Origin: Candidatus Nanohalarchaeota archaeon QJJ-7
Lineage (GTDB): Archaea > Nanohalarchaeota > Nanosalinia > Nanosalinales > Nanohalalkaliarchaeaceae
Direction of reading: 5' to 3'
Length of the DNA: 32,832 nucleotides
Assembly (NCBI GenBank): GCA_022865215.1
Contig: JALIDP010000008.1
Coordinates: 1 to 32,832 of the forward strand
Of this stretch, positions 7,586-15,424 are shown piece by piece (positions within the stretch are counted from its first letter, which is position 1; every line of letters begins with the position of its first letter). The notes beneath the pieces are model-generated. The model was given only the letters and a program-made list of their open reading frames with translations. It made no database searches and had not been told where the DNA came from. A program made the translations under genes and the position numbers.

Positions 7586-8488
7586 ATGAGAGACTCAGTA
7601 AGGGAATGGCTGGAGATCTATATCAAAGGCGTTGTGATGGGGGCAGCGGATACAGTCCCTGGAGTCTCTGGGGGGACTATGGCGCTGATAACCGGGATAT
7701 ACGAGAGGCTTGTGTCCGCTATAGTCAAGCTCAGGTTTCCTGAGTTGGGAGACCTGAGAAACGAGATGGAGGAGATGGACCTTCCTTTCCTTCTCGTTCT
7801 CGGTCTAGGTATAGGGACGGCGGTGGTGCTCCTCTCCCGGCTGATGCACTCCGCCATCGTGAACTACCCTGGACCGACCAACGCTCTCTTCTTCGGGCTT
7901 ATAGGGGCTTCAGCAGTAGTGCTCTACAGCGAGGTCTCCCTTGATAATTCGAAGAGGATCGCGTCCGGACTGACAGGTTTTCTCCTGGCGTTCTTCGTGA
8001 CTGGAGTCTCGGGGACGGGAGGTCTAGGGCACTCGTTACCTGTAGTGTTCGTTTCAGGGGTGGTGGCGAGCGCTGCGATGCTCTTGCCCGGGATATCAGG
8101 TGCTGCATTCCTGTACATCCTCGGCCAGTACGAGTTTATGACCGGGATTCTTGAACGGTTCGTGGACTCAGTTATCGGTATAGGTGGAGGTTCGACATTG
8201 ATAGCGGATGCTACAGTGATAGCGATATTCCTTGCAGGGATGGCTGCCGGCCTCCTCAGTATCGCGAGAGCAGTAAGGTTGTCGCTGGACCGGTATAGGG
8301 AAGCGACTCTGACCTTCCTCGTGAGCCTGATGGCGGGTTCACTGAGACTGCCGGTGGAGGAGATCCTTGTCTCGACAGAGGTCTGGAACTTTGCGGTCGT
8401 TTTCTCTCTCCTTTTACCTCTACTCACCGGGGCCGCACTGGTGATGGGACTGGATAGATACACCGATGAGCTGGATTATGGACCGTAG
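7586..8488 (+). CDS. DUF368 / PopT-like polyprenyl-phosphate flippase family membrane protein
   Basis: I chose the ATG at 7586 (300 aa). The open frame extends to a GTG at 7511, but that extra peptide is Cys/Ser-rich and unlike the family, whose N-terminus is normally just before the motif WLEIYIKGVVMGAADTVPG. The protein is polytopic (about eight helices) with an internal duplication. The hallmark VPGVSGGTMALITGIYERL (~25-45) is echoed by LLPGISGAAFLYILGQYE (~170-190). DUF368 proteins in bacteria were shown to recycle undecaprenyl phosphate across the membrane. By inference the archaeal homologue returns a dolichol/polyprenyl-phosphate carrier used for glycosylation of surface proteins. It is divergent from pheS, with no partner gene adjacent. 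Confidence 0.85.
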   Translation: MRDSVREWLEIYIKGVVMGAADTVPGVSGGTMALITGIYERLVSAIVKLRFPELGDLRNEMEEMDLPFLLVLGLGIGTAVVLLSRLMHSAIVNYPGPTNALFFGLIGASAVVLYSEVSLDNSKRIASGLTGFLLAFFVTGVSGTGGLGHSLPVVFVSGVVASAAMLLPGISGAAFLYILGQYEFMTGILERFVDSVIGIGGGSTLIADATVIAIFLAGMAAGLLSIARAVRLSLDRYREATLTFLVSLMAGSLRLPVEEILVSTEVWNFAVVFSLLLPLLTGAALVMGLDRYTDELDYGP

Positions 8489-8490
8489 CA

Positions 8491-8498
8491 TATTTATA
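8491..8498 (+). promoter_or_regulatory. TATA-like box for the phosphoesterase-RNB pair
   Basis: TATTTATA is centred about 27 nt upstream of the ATG at 8522, directly after the stop of the DUF368 gene, suggesting an independent leaderless transcript. Confidence 0.55.
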
Positions 8499-8521
8499 CC
8501 GGATTACCGTGGATTATAACG

Positions 8522-9373
8522 ATGGGTGGGGGCCCAAACCACGTTAAGGATTATTCTCTGGGCCATTCCGCGGTCCGCACAGCTGATGGTCACCGGTTCC
8601 AGTTGGAGGACAAGGACCTTTACTGGAGAGAGGATGTAGAGAGCGAGATAATCAAACATATAGCAGAGAGACATGGCGCTGAACATCACTACAATACAGG
8701 GGATGAAGGAGGTAGTAGGGCTCTGGCGCACCTCCAGAATCTGGATTTCGATCTCACTTTTTTCGCACTTGGAAACCATGACTCCGTGGAACCGGAGGAC
8801 GTGGAGGAGGAAGATGTTATAGCGGGTGAGGTGATGGAGTGGGCGGTCGAAGAGGAAGGTAGGGAGTACCGGGTAGCCATGGCTCACTCTCCCGACGATT
8901 TCGGCATGAAACTGGGGACGGAAGAATACACGGGTAGAGAGCTCCTTTCGGAGGATGGAGACTTCTATGACCTTGTGATAACCGGCGACAGCCACTTGCC
9001 ATACCACCACCGTCTCAATCCGAAGACAGTGGCAGACAAGGCAGGTTCTATAAGTGAGACATATCCCCAGCGGGAGCACTCGGTAGAGCATTTCTTCCCG
9101 GACAGGAGGCTATTGGAGGAGTTCCCTGACCAGCTCCGTGATGAGATCCCTGTACCCGACCGTTCTTTCGCGGTCATAAGGTTCTGGAACGGGATAACGA
9201 TATACCGGTACGATGCGGAGGAACTCTCTGAGGCCTATCATTATGAAGATCGCGAGATGGAGGACGTAGAACCTGAGAGCGTGTTTTCATTCCCTTATAA
9301 TGATTTAATGGTCGAGATGAGGGAAGGAGAGATGATCTCCGGAGAGAAGGAAGCTCTTGCGATGAAAGACTGA
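8522..9373 (+). CDS. YfcE/MJ0936-like calcineurin-type metallophosphoesterase
   Basis: This 283-residue protein follows the order of a small calcineurin-like phosphoesterase. The motifs are DGH (D22, H24; candidate DxH), TGD (59-61), GNHD (84-87), AHS (H122) and TGDSH (154-158) after 'YDLVI', then a probable AGS segment in place of the usual NPGS. These residues normally bind two divalent metals and hydrolyse phosphodiesters or phosphomonoesters. Two details deviate: motif I is weak and lacks the usual buried beta-strand before it, and the last motif has GDSH where GHxH is standard. The C-terminal ~90 residues are an acidic extension. The gene ends 4 nt before an RNB-type exoribonuclease, suggesting a shared RNA-related role. 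The substrate is unknown. Confidence 0.7.
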   Translation: MGGGPNHVKDYSLGHSAVRTADGHRFQLEDKDLYWREDVESEIIKHIAERHGAEHHYNTGDEGGSRALAHLQNLDFDLTFFALGNHDSVEPEDVEEEDVIAGEVMEWAVEEEGREYRVAMAHSPDDFGMKLGTEEYTGRELLSEDGDFYDLVITGDSHLPYHHRLNPKTVADKAGSISETYPQREHSVEHFFPDRRLLEEFPDQLRDEIPVPDRSFAVIRFWNGITIYRYDAEELSEAYHYEDREMEDVEPESVFSFPYNDLMVEMREGEMISGEKEALAMKD

Positions 9374-9377
9374 TAAT

Positions 9378-10613
9378 ATGTCGATGGGGAAAGAGATCAG
9401 AGAAGAGATACCGAAGGAACAGGCGGTGAAAGTCGGAGACATTATCGGCCATCGTTTCTTCTTTGAGAGGCAGAATTACAAGGTCGATGATGCACTGGAG
9501 AGGTACGAGCGGGTGGACCTCCGACACCTCGACACCTACACGATAGATCCGGAAGGAGCCCATGAGCATGATGATGCTCTCTCCGTGGAGAAACACGAAA
9601 GAGGAGGTGAACTCGAAGGTTATACTGCCTGGGTGCACGTGGCTGATGTCCCGTCCATGGTCCCTAAAGGGAGTTTTATAGACCACCATGCCAGGGAGAA
9701 GTCGAGGACATTCTACTATTCGGATGGGACCGATGACATGCTACCTCCTGAAATTCTGGAGAGGGTAAGCCTCGAAGCCGGTGAGATAAGGCCGGCTAAC
9801 ACTATAGAGATGAGGTTCGATGAGGACGGTGATATGCAAGGCTGGAACATATACAGGTCGGTTATTAATATAGATTTCAATCTCTCCTATGGAGAATCGG
9901 TTAGATACATGTCGACTGTCCGGGCAGATGATGAGATGGACCGGAGGCTCCACAACACCGATGACCTGCCCTGGGATCTTTCTGAAAAATGGGGTGACTC
10001 TGATTTCTATGAAGATCTATCTGAAGAGGAGAAGACTGTTGTCGGGGATCTGGATGACCTGGAGTTTCTGGCGCATCATCTCGCGGATGAACGGAGGGAC
10101 TCCCTTGTAAACAGACAGGACCCGGCCATGATGACTGTGCAGGAGTTCATGGTGCAGGCCAACCGGGTCGCTGCCAGGGAGATGACGGAGAGAGGTGGAG
10201 GCCTGTACCGTGCCCATGGGACACCGGAGGGATGGGATGAACGTGTAGCCTCCTACCTGGAACAGTCCGGGATGGATGAAATTGCTGAGGAGTTGAGAGG
10301 TGCTGAAACGGTTGAAGAGGTTCTGGAAGAGGATATCGATATGCCTTTCCTGTTTAATGAGGACGCAGAGGACGACTTTCGGGCGTACTATTCGGTAGCG
10401 CCTCGGGGACATGAAGGCCTAGATTTCGAGGTCTACGCACCTTTAACCTCTCCCGCGCGACGGTACCCTGACAACGTCAACTGGAGGCTGATACACGGGG
10501 AATCTGATTACGACGATTCCGAACTTGCAAGGATAGCTACACGTATAAACAGTGAGATGATGCCGGGAGCTTTTACGGATGAGAAGGCGGAGTTCGAAGC
10601 TCTCGCTTCCTAG
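9378..10613 (+). CDS. RNB-domain (RNase II/R family) exoribonuclease
   Basis: This 411-residue protein consists almost wholly of an RNB catalytic domain, the processive 3'-5' exoribonuclease fold of RNase II/R. The active-site segment TIDPEGAHEHDDALSV (~55-70) gives D57, D65 and D66, matching three of the four metal-binding aspartates of RNase II; the fourth is Glu (E63). 'WVHVADVPSMV' and the late motif TSPARRYPDNVNWRLIH (near 355-372) are further RNB hallmarks. No cold-shock or S1 domain is present, so the enzyme is shorter than bacterial RNase R, as in halophilic archaea, where an RNase R-like enzyme substitutes for an exosome-type activity. It directly follows the metallophosphoesterase, and its stop overlaps the trpS stop by 4 nt. 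Confidence 0.9.
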   Translation: MSMGKEIREEIPKEQAVKVGDIIGHRFFFERQNYKVDDALERYERVDLRHLDTYTIDPEGAHEHDDALSVEKHERGGELEGYTAWVHVADVPSMVPKGSFIDHHAREKSRTFYYSDGTDDMLPPEILERVSLEAGEIRPANTIEMRFDEDGDMQGWNIYRSVINIDFNLSYGESVRYMSTVRADDEMDRRLHNTDDLPWDLSEKWGDSDFYEDLSEEEKTVVGDLDDLEFLAHHLADERRDSLVNRQDPAMMTVQEFMVQANRVAAREMTERGGGLYRAHGTPEGWDERVASYLEQSGMDEIAEELRGAETVEEVLEEDIDMPFLFNEDAEDDFRAYYSVAPRGHEGLDFEVYAPLTSPARRYPDNVNWRLIHGESDYDDSELARIATRINSEMMPGAFTDEKAEFEALAS

Positions 10614-11698
10614 TGAATGAACTCTTCGACCCGTTCGTCAGCCTCCTCAAGCCTTCTCTGGTGATGTTCCAGGAAGTCTCTCAGTTCCTCCTTCGCTATC
10701 TGTTTAAGCTCTCCCGAAAGCATCTCGCCTGAGGAGTACTTCTCGTGGATATCTCTTAGACGGTCATCGTCATCTATCAGGTGGAAGGCGAGGAGTTCGA
10801 AAACGGTGTCCTCTTCTATAACCGCGCCTTTCTTCCTCTGTTCCTCCTTCGACTGTCTACCCCCCGTCTTCGCCCGGTCTATCTTTTCGCATGCAGAATC
10901 AGGGCTTTCGGACAGGGCGATGTAGCTGTTCTCCTTGCTGGAGCTCATCTTCCCTCCCTGTAAGCCTCGCATGAACTTGTGGTACGTAGAGCTTGGTTTG
11001 ACGAACTCCTGGTGAGGGAACCGGGAGGCGATATCCCTCGTCAACCGGATGTGCGGGTCCTGGTCCGTTCCCACAGGCACCACGACAGGTTTCGGACCGC
11101 CGTTCTCGTCGAACTCAGGCTGCAATATGTCGGCTGCCTGGGTCAGTGCGGAGGTGACTTTGCCCGGGTTAACGTCTCCATAGACCGCTTCCACCTCGTT
11201 CTGGGTCACGTTCTTGGCGAAGAGCTTCGATATCGTGTTGTAGTGCGTCCCGCCCTCGCTCTGGAAGTAGAAGTTCACATTCTCCGGTTCCAGTCCGAGC
11301 GCTATGTAGTTCTTGAGGTATTCCTCGATAGCGATCTCTCTCGCCTGTTCCAGCGACATGTCGCGGGTCAGGTACGCTTCCACGTCCGCGACCGCGATGT
11401 ACAGCTCCGCACCCATCTCCTGGTACCAGACGAACTGGTCCGCGAGCATCTTGTGCCCGAAGTGGAAATTCCCTGAAGGCATGAGACCGGTCATCATGCT
11501 CCAATCGTTCCCTTCTTCCATCGCGTCCAGGACACGGCCGAAGTCCCTGTGGCCGTAGATTATATCTCTGCGGATGTACCGGTTCTTGTCCGGGATCCGG
11601 TCCTTGAGATCTTTGAGAGGCTCGATACCGAACTTTTCCATCGTCTCCTCGTAGTTCTCTATCTGGATGGAGCCCCAGGGATCTATCTGTTCTGCCAT
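10610..11698 (-). CDS. trpS: Tryptophanyl-tRNA synthetase
   Basis: This 362-residue class I synthetase charges tRNA-Trp. The HIGH-equivalent is PSGNFHFGHKM (74-84), the KMSKS-equivalent is GGKMSSSKENSY (~250), and between them are 'AVADVEAYLTRD' and 'VPVGTDQDPHIRLTRDIA', both diagnostic for archaeal/eukaryotic-type TrpRS. The N-terminal ~50 residues 'IDPWGSIQIENYEETMEKFGI' also match that type. Its ATG overlaps the TGA of the upstream aminotransferase by one base (TGATG), implying translational coupling. Its TAG stop and the TAG of the convergent RNB gene share a single CTAG tetranucleotide (10610-10613). Confidence 0.95.
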   Translation of the reverse strand: MAEQIDPWGSIQIENYEETMEKFGIEPLKDLKDRIPDKNRYIRRDIIYGHRDFGRVLDAMEEGNDWSMMTGLMPSGNFHFGHKMLADQFVWYQEMGAELYIAVADVEAYLTRDMSLEQAREIAIEEYLKNYIALGLEPENVNFYFQSEGGTHYNTISKLFAKNVTQNEVEAVYGDVNPGKVTSALTQAADILQPEFDENGGPKPVVVPVGTDQDPHIRLTRDIASRFPHQEFVKPSSTYHKFMRGLQGGKMSSSKENSYIALSESPDSACEKIDRAKTGGRQSKEEQRKKGAVIEEDTVFELLAFHLIDDDDRLRDIHEKYSSGEMLSGELKQIAKEELRDFLEHHQRRLEEADERVEEFIH

Positions 11699-12750
11699 CA
11701 GTATTCCTCCTGTTCCAGTACTTTCTCTAGTGAAGTAATAAACGCTTTGTTTTTTGACCGGTCCCGTACGCTGATTCTGATATGGTCTTTTTCCAGACCT
11801 CGGAAATGGCCGCCGTCCACGATTTTTACACCTTCTTTCTTCATCAAGGACACCAGATCGCTGGATTTCTTCTCGAAGCGAGTATCCTTGAGTGAGATAA
11901 GGAGAGGGAGAGATTCGGATTCGCTGTAAGAGATGCCTATGCGTTCCAGTCGGCCTTTGATGTAGGATAGCTCGTCTGATACTGTTTTATCCGTTCTTTC
12001 CAGGTAATCTTCGGATTCGACGGCCGCTCGTACCGCTTCCTGAGCCGCGGCGTTGATCTGGAATGGAGATCCTGATTTTCGGATCTGTTTTTTGTCGCCT
12101 CCTGCTATGTAACCCGCTCTGAGACCTGCTAGACCCAGGATTTTGGAGAAAGAACCTACGACGATAATGTCCTCATCCATTGTCAGAGGGGCATGGGTTC
12201 TGTACGGATGTTCGAGGGCTTCGTCGAGGATGATGGTTCCATTAAATTCTTGGACTAGGGTCTCGATTTCCTTGTTAGAGAATCTTTCTCCACTTGGATT
12301 CTGGGGGTTTGCTAATACCAGGTAATCGGAGCCACAGTCGGCCATCTCTTCGATAGAAGGGTGGAAATCAGACCCTTCAGACTCGATAAAGGTGATTGAT
12401 GAGCCCATCTTCCGGGCATGTGTTTCGTACCTGTGAAAGGAGGGAACAGGGATAGCGACATCTATATTTTTATCGAAATAGGTCAATGCGAGCTTTTCGA
12501 GAGCGCCATCACATCCGTTGGTGAGTATCAGAGCGTCCTGAGGTATATCTATGAGGTCAGCGACCGATCCACGCAGATCGTCTCCAGGATGCTGGTAATG
12601 GCATATTTTCTCCTCTGGAAGGTTTCTTACTGCCTGAACTGATGTTTCTGGTGGACCGAGAGGGTTAACGTTGAGCGACATATCCAGTTCTGCTTTTCCT
12701 TTCTCGGCGTACTCATCGGTCTCTAGTTCTTCGATCTCTCTGCGGACCAT
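11698..12750 (-). CDS. HisC/CobD-like PLP-dependent aminotransferase
   Basis: This 350-residue fold-type I PLP enzyme resembles histidinol-phosphate aminotransferase or threonine-phosphate decarboxylase (CobD). Visible features are the N-terminal substrate motif 'SLNVNPLGPP', 'NPQNPSG' (PLP/substrate loop), DEAL in place of the usual DEAY, the PLP-lysine in GSFSKILGLAGLRAGY (K203) and a C-terminal 'IRISVRD' with the carboxylate-binding Arg. The Tyr-to-Leu change in DEAY removes a common PLP contact, so the true substrate may differ. It is the first gene of an operon with trpS (TGATG overlap) and has a GGAGGG-like sequence about 7 nt before the ATG. No other histidine or cobamide gene is nearby, so I would not assign HisC. 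Confidence 0.75.
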   Translation of the reverse strand: MVRREIEELETDEYAEKGKAELDMSLNVNPLGPPETSVQAVRNLPEEKICHYQHPGDDLRGSVADLIDIPQDALILTNGCDGALEKLALTYFDKNIDVAIPVPSFHRYETHARKMGSSITFIESEGSDFHPSIEEMADCGSDYLVLANPQNPSGERFSNKEIETLVQEFNGTIILDEALEHPYRTHAPLTMDEDIIVVGSFSKILGLAGLRAGYIAGGDKKQIRKSGSPFQINAAAQEAVRAAVESEDYLERTDKTVSDELSYIKGRLERIGISYSESESLPLLISLKDTRFEKKSSDLVSLMKKEGVKIVDGGHFRGLEKDHIRISVRDRSKNKAFITSLEKVLEQEEY

Positions 12751-13037
12751 TATCGACCCCCTCCACTCACTTTCTCTGGAAAGACACCTGATGTACGTCT
12801 CGGGAACAAACTCTCGTTCCTAGGCGAGAAAAACCCAAAAACATCCACCCTGAGGAGCAGAACGACTCAAAGAATCATAGGCTGCGTCGAGACCAAAAAC
12901 ACTCACCGTTCTGCATGTGACCCCCTTATATGTCGGGATTTAAAAGAATTCCGAGGATATTCCTGCTGCTCGTCTTCGAGGAGTGGCGGACAATCGCTCC
13001 ATGTTTCTTTTTAAATTCTGCAGGCGAATGAGGCGCT
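12751..13037. other. Divergent intergenic region with small inverted repeats
   Basis: This is the longest clean gap (287 bp) in the window. I find no convincing protein or tRNA. It holds a small hairpin GGAAC/GTTCC (12803-12820), an 8-bp inverted repeat GCAGAACG/CGTTCTGC (12857-12864 and 12907-12914), and AT-rich boxes at 12925-12945 and 13007-13017, the latter fitting the glyS start. The A-rich stretches around 12829-12840 and 12893-12899 lie between the inverted repeats. A small non-coding RNA or an operator is possible but not shown. Confidence 0.3.
13007..13017 (+). promoter_or_regulatory. TATA-like box for glyS
   Basis: CTTTTTAAATT is centred 26 nt before the ATG at 13038, which supports that start and a leaderless glyS mRNA. 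Confidence 0.5.
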
Positions 13038-14549
13038 ATGACCTCGGAAGACAACTTTTCGGAAGAGCTGGAAGCTCATTTGACCCGTAACGGGTTCATA
13101 TGGGGGCCGGAGCCGGAGATCTACGACTCCCTCGCCGGTTTCTACACCTACGGACCTATGGGCAAGCTTCTGAAGAACAAGCTGGAGGATAAGATGTCCC
13201 GAGTTTTCAAGCAGGAGAAGTTCTACGAGGTCGAAGCACCTATAATAATGCCGGAAGAGGTCTGGGACGCCTCGGGCCATCTCGAGACGTTCGTTGATCC
13301 GATGGTGCTCTGTTCGGAGTGCGAGGGGAGCTACAGGGCGGACAAGCTGATAGAGGAGGACTACGATGTTGTGGCGGACGGGTTCTCGGACGAGGAGCTG
13401 TTAGAGTTTATCGATGACCAGGATATAACCTGTCCTTCATGCGGTGGAGAGTTCGAACAGGATATCCACGACTACAACCTTATGATGGAGACTCGGGTAG
13501 CGGGTAGAGAGTCGTACTCGAGGCCTGAGACCGCCACTACAACGTATCTTCCGTTCAAGCGGTACTGGAGGTTCTTCCGGAAGAAGCTACCGATAAAGGT
13601 GTTCCAGATCGGGAAGGCGTTCAGGAACGAGATATCTCCGAGGCAGCACGTGTTGAGAGGAAGGGAGTTCACTCAGGCAGAGGGCCAGATATTCGTGACA
13701 GAGGAGATGAAGCACGACTGGGACGGGTACGACAGGATAAGGGATGAAGAAGTGAGGCTGTGGAGTGCGGAGGAGCAGGAGAAGGAAGGCTCTCCCGTAA
13801 CCATGTCGCTTGAGGAGGCTGTGGATTCTGGAGAGGTTACGAGCGAAGGGTATGCCTGGAGCCTGTATCTCGCATGGGAACTCTTCCGATCGGTCGGAAT
13901 ACCGGAGGACAGGATGCGTTTCAGAGAGCACCAGGAGGACGAGAAGGCGCACTACGCGGAGGACGCGTGGGACCTGGAAGTGGAACTGGATTCGTTCGGA
14001 TGGACGGAATGCTGTGGGGTACATGACCGGGGAGACTACGACCTGTCACAGCATACTGAACACTCGCCTGAAGACCTATCGTTCAAGGATAATCACGGGA
14101 AAGAGGTGATGCCTCACATCCTGGAGATAGCTTTCGGTACCGACAGGCCGACCTTCGCTCTACTCGACATCTTCTTCGATGAGGAAGAGGAACGGTTACA
14201 GATCCCGACGCATGTCGCTCCAGTGGACGTTGCGGTGTTCCCTCTGGTAACGAAGGACGGTCTACCTGATATTGCTGAGGAGGTGTACAGGCAGCTGCAC
14301 GAGAGGAGGTTCGACGTTGAGTACGATGATTCTGGTTCTATCGGTAAGCGGTACGCGAGGCAGGATGCGAAAGGAACCGCTCTCTGTGTGACTGTAGACT
14401 ACGATACGAAGGAGGACGACACCGTCACGTTGCGGGAGAGGGACACTTCGGACCAGGTGAGGCTGAATATAGAGGATCTGGACGGTGCCGTGCAAACTTA
14501 CCTGTACGGCGACGCGGAGCTACGAGAGCTCGGTGAGCCGGTGGAGTAG
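13038..14549 (+). CDS. glyS: Glycyl-tRNA synthetase (archaeal/eukaryotic alpha2 type)
   Basis: This 503-residue class II synthetase charges tRNA-Gly. It shows the alpha2-type N-terminus 'RNGFIWGPEPEIYDSLAGFYTYGPMG', motif 1 'FYEVEAPIIMPEEVWDASGH', and a zinc-binding-type insertion with paired cysteines (CSEC near 94-97 and CPSC near 135-138). Motif 2 is 'FQIGKAFRNEISPRQHVLRGREFTQAEG' and motif 3 is 'FGTDRPTFALLDIFF' followed by the C-terminal anticodon-binding domain (~375-490, 'HVAPVDVAVFPLVTKDGLPDIAEEVY'). The length is a little below most archaeal GlyRS. The rhomboid gene follows after 14 nt and may share its transcript. Confidence 0.96.
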   Translation: MTSEDNFSEELEAHLTRNGFIWGPEPEIYDSLAGFYTYGPMGKLLKNKLEDKMSRVFKQEKFYEVEAPIIMPEEVWDASGHLETFVDPMVLCSECEGSYRADKLIEEDYDVVADGFSDEELLEFIDDQDITCPSCGGEFEQDIHDYNLMMETRVAGRESYSRPETATTTYLPFKRYWRFFRKKLPIKVFQIGKAFRNEISPRQHVLRGREFTQAEGQIFVTEEMKHDWDGYDRIRDEEVRLWSAEEQEKEGSPVTMSLEEAVDSGEVTSEGYAWSLYLAWELFRSVGIPEDRMRFREHQEDEKAHYAEDAWDLEVELDSFGWTECCGVHDRGDYDLSQHTEHSPEDLSFKDNHGKEVMPHILEIAFGTDRPTFALLDIFFDEEEERLQIPTHVAPVDVAVFPLVTKDGLPDIAEEVYRQLHERRFDVEYDDSGSIGKRYARQDAKGTALCVTVDYDTKEDDTVTLRERDTSDQVRLNIEDLDGAVQTYLYGDAELRELGEPVE

Positions 14550-14563
14550 ACAGGGTTACTGCG

Positions 14564-15424
14564 ATGCCTGAGTGTTCCGAGTGTGGAGAGACTGTATCGA
14601 TGCCATTCAAGTGCAAGTTCTGCGAGGAGTCGTTCTGTTCGCATCACAGGTTGCCGGAGAACCACGATTGCGAGGGTCTCAGGGAGTACAAGGACGAGCA
14701 GAGGGGTGAGGGTAAGATAGGTTACGATGTTATGAAGGACGAGAAGGGGGAGCGGACTCCTACTGTGGAGGTGGGGAAGGAGGAACGTTGGATCGATCGC
14801 CTGGAGGAGCTGGTGCCGACCAGCGTGACTTTCACCATCCTGGCCATCATGGCCGCGGTCTTCGTCATGGAGTACACCGTCCCGGGATTCTTCGAGATGT
14901 TCGCTCTCGATCCTGCCAAGGTCTTGCAGGAGCCGTGGAGACTTTTCACTTCTATATTCATGCATGCCGGTCTTGCACATCTACTGGTAAACTCGATAGT
15001 CCTCTGGTCGTTCGGCCGCCACCTGGAACAGGTGTTAGGGAAGAGAAAGTTCTTTAAGGTGCTCATAGTTGCGGCATTCGCTTCCTCTATAGGGTTCACG
15101 CTTTCAGGCCAGCTGTTCGGGATCGGACCTGCTGTAGGGATATCCGGAGGTCTATATGGACTTGTAACTCTACTAGCTGTGATAAGACCGGACGTGAAGG
15201 TCCTTGCGTTCTTCATAATCCCGCTCAGCATCAGGCATGCGGTCGTGTTATTTGCGATTATGGATGCCGTGAACGTGGCAGCGCACTCGATGGGTGTGAT
15301 GTTACCGGTGATAGGTGGTTTCGCCTCGGCAGGCCATCTATCCGGTCTCTTAGTCGGGCTATTCTACGGTTACAGGTGGATGGACCGGTTCAGCAGTAAC
15401 CGGCGGAGAAACATGTTTCAGTAG
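14564..15424 (+). CDS. Rhomboid intramembrane serine protease with N-terminal AN1 zinc finger
   Basis: This 286-residue membrane protein cleaves other proteins within the bilayer. Residues 4-45 form an AN1-type zinc finger (CSEC, PFKCKFCEESFCSHHRLPENHDC), a ubiquitin/proteasome-linked domain in eukaryotes that also caps rhomboids in halophilic archaea. An acidic linker (40-80) precedes six helices. Rhomboid signatures are HAGLAHLLVN (H139, N143 of the oxyanion region), the nucleophile in GISGGLYG (S194), and the general-base His in SAGHLSGLLVG (H258), so the enzyme should be active. It lies 14 nt after glyS and its stop overlaps the convergent surface operon by 7 nt. Its likely substrates are membrane proteins, possibly the neighbouring pilin-like proteins, but that is only a positional guess. 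Confidence 0.92.
   Translation: MPECSECGETVSMPFKCKFCEESFCSHHRLPENHDCEGLREYKDEQRGEGKIGYDVMKDEKGERTPTVEVGKEERWIDRLEELVPTSVTFTILAIMAAVFVMEYTVPGFFEMFALDPAKVLQEPWRLFTSIFMHAGLAHLLVNSIVLWSFGRHLEQVLGKRKFFKVLIVAAFASSIGFTLSGQLFGIGPAVGISGGLYGLVTLLAVIRPDVKVLAFFIIPLSIRHAVVLFAIMDAVNVAAHSMGVMLPVIGGFASAGHLSGLLVGLFYGYRWMDRFSSNRRRNMFQ

Noticed and set aside
12751-13037. tRNA or snoRNA-like gene before glyS
   Set aside because: No T-loop consensus or cloverleaf was found, and only partial matches to C/D box motifs, on either strand.
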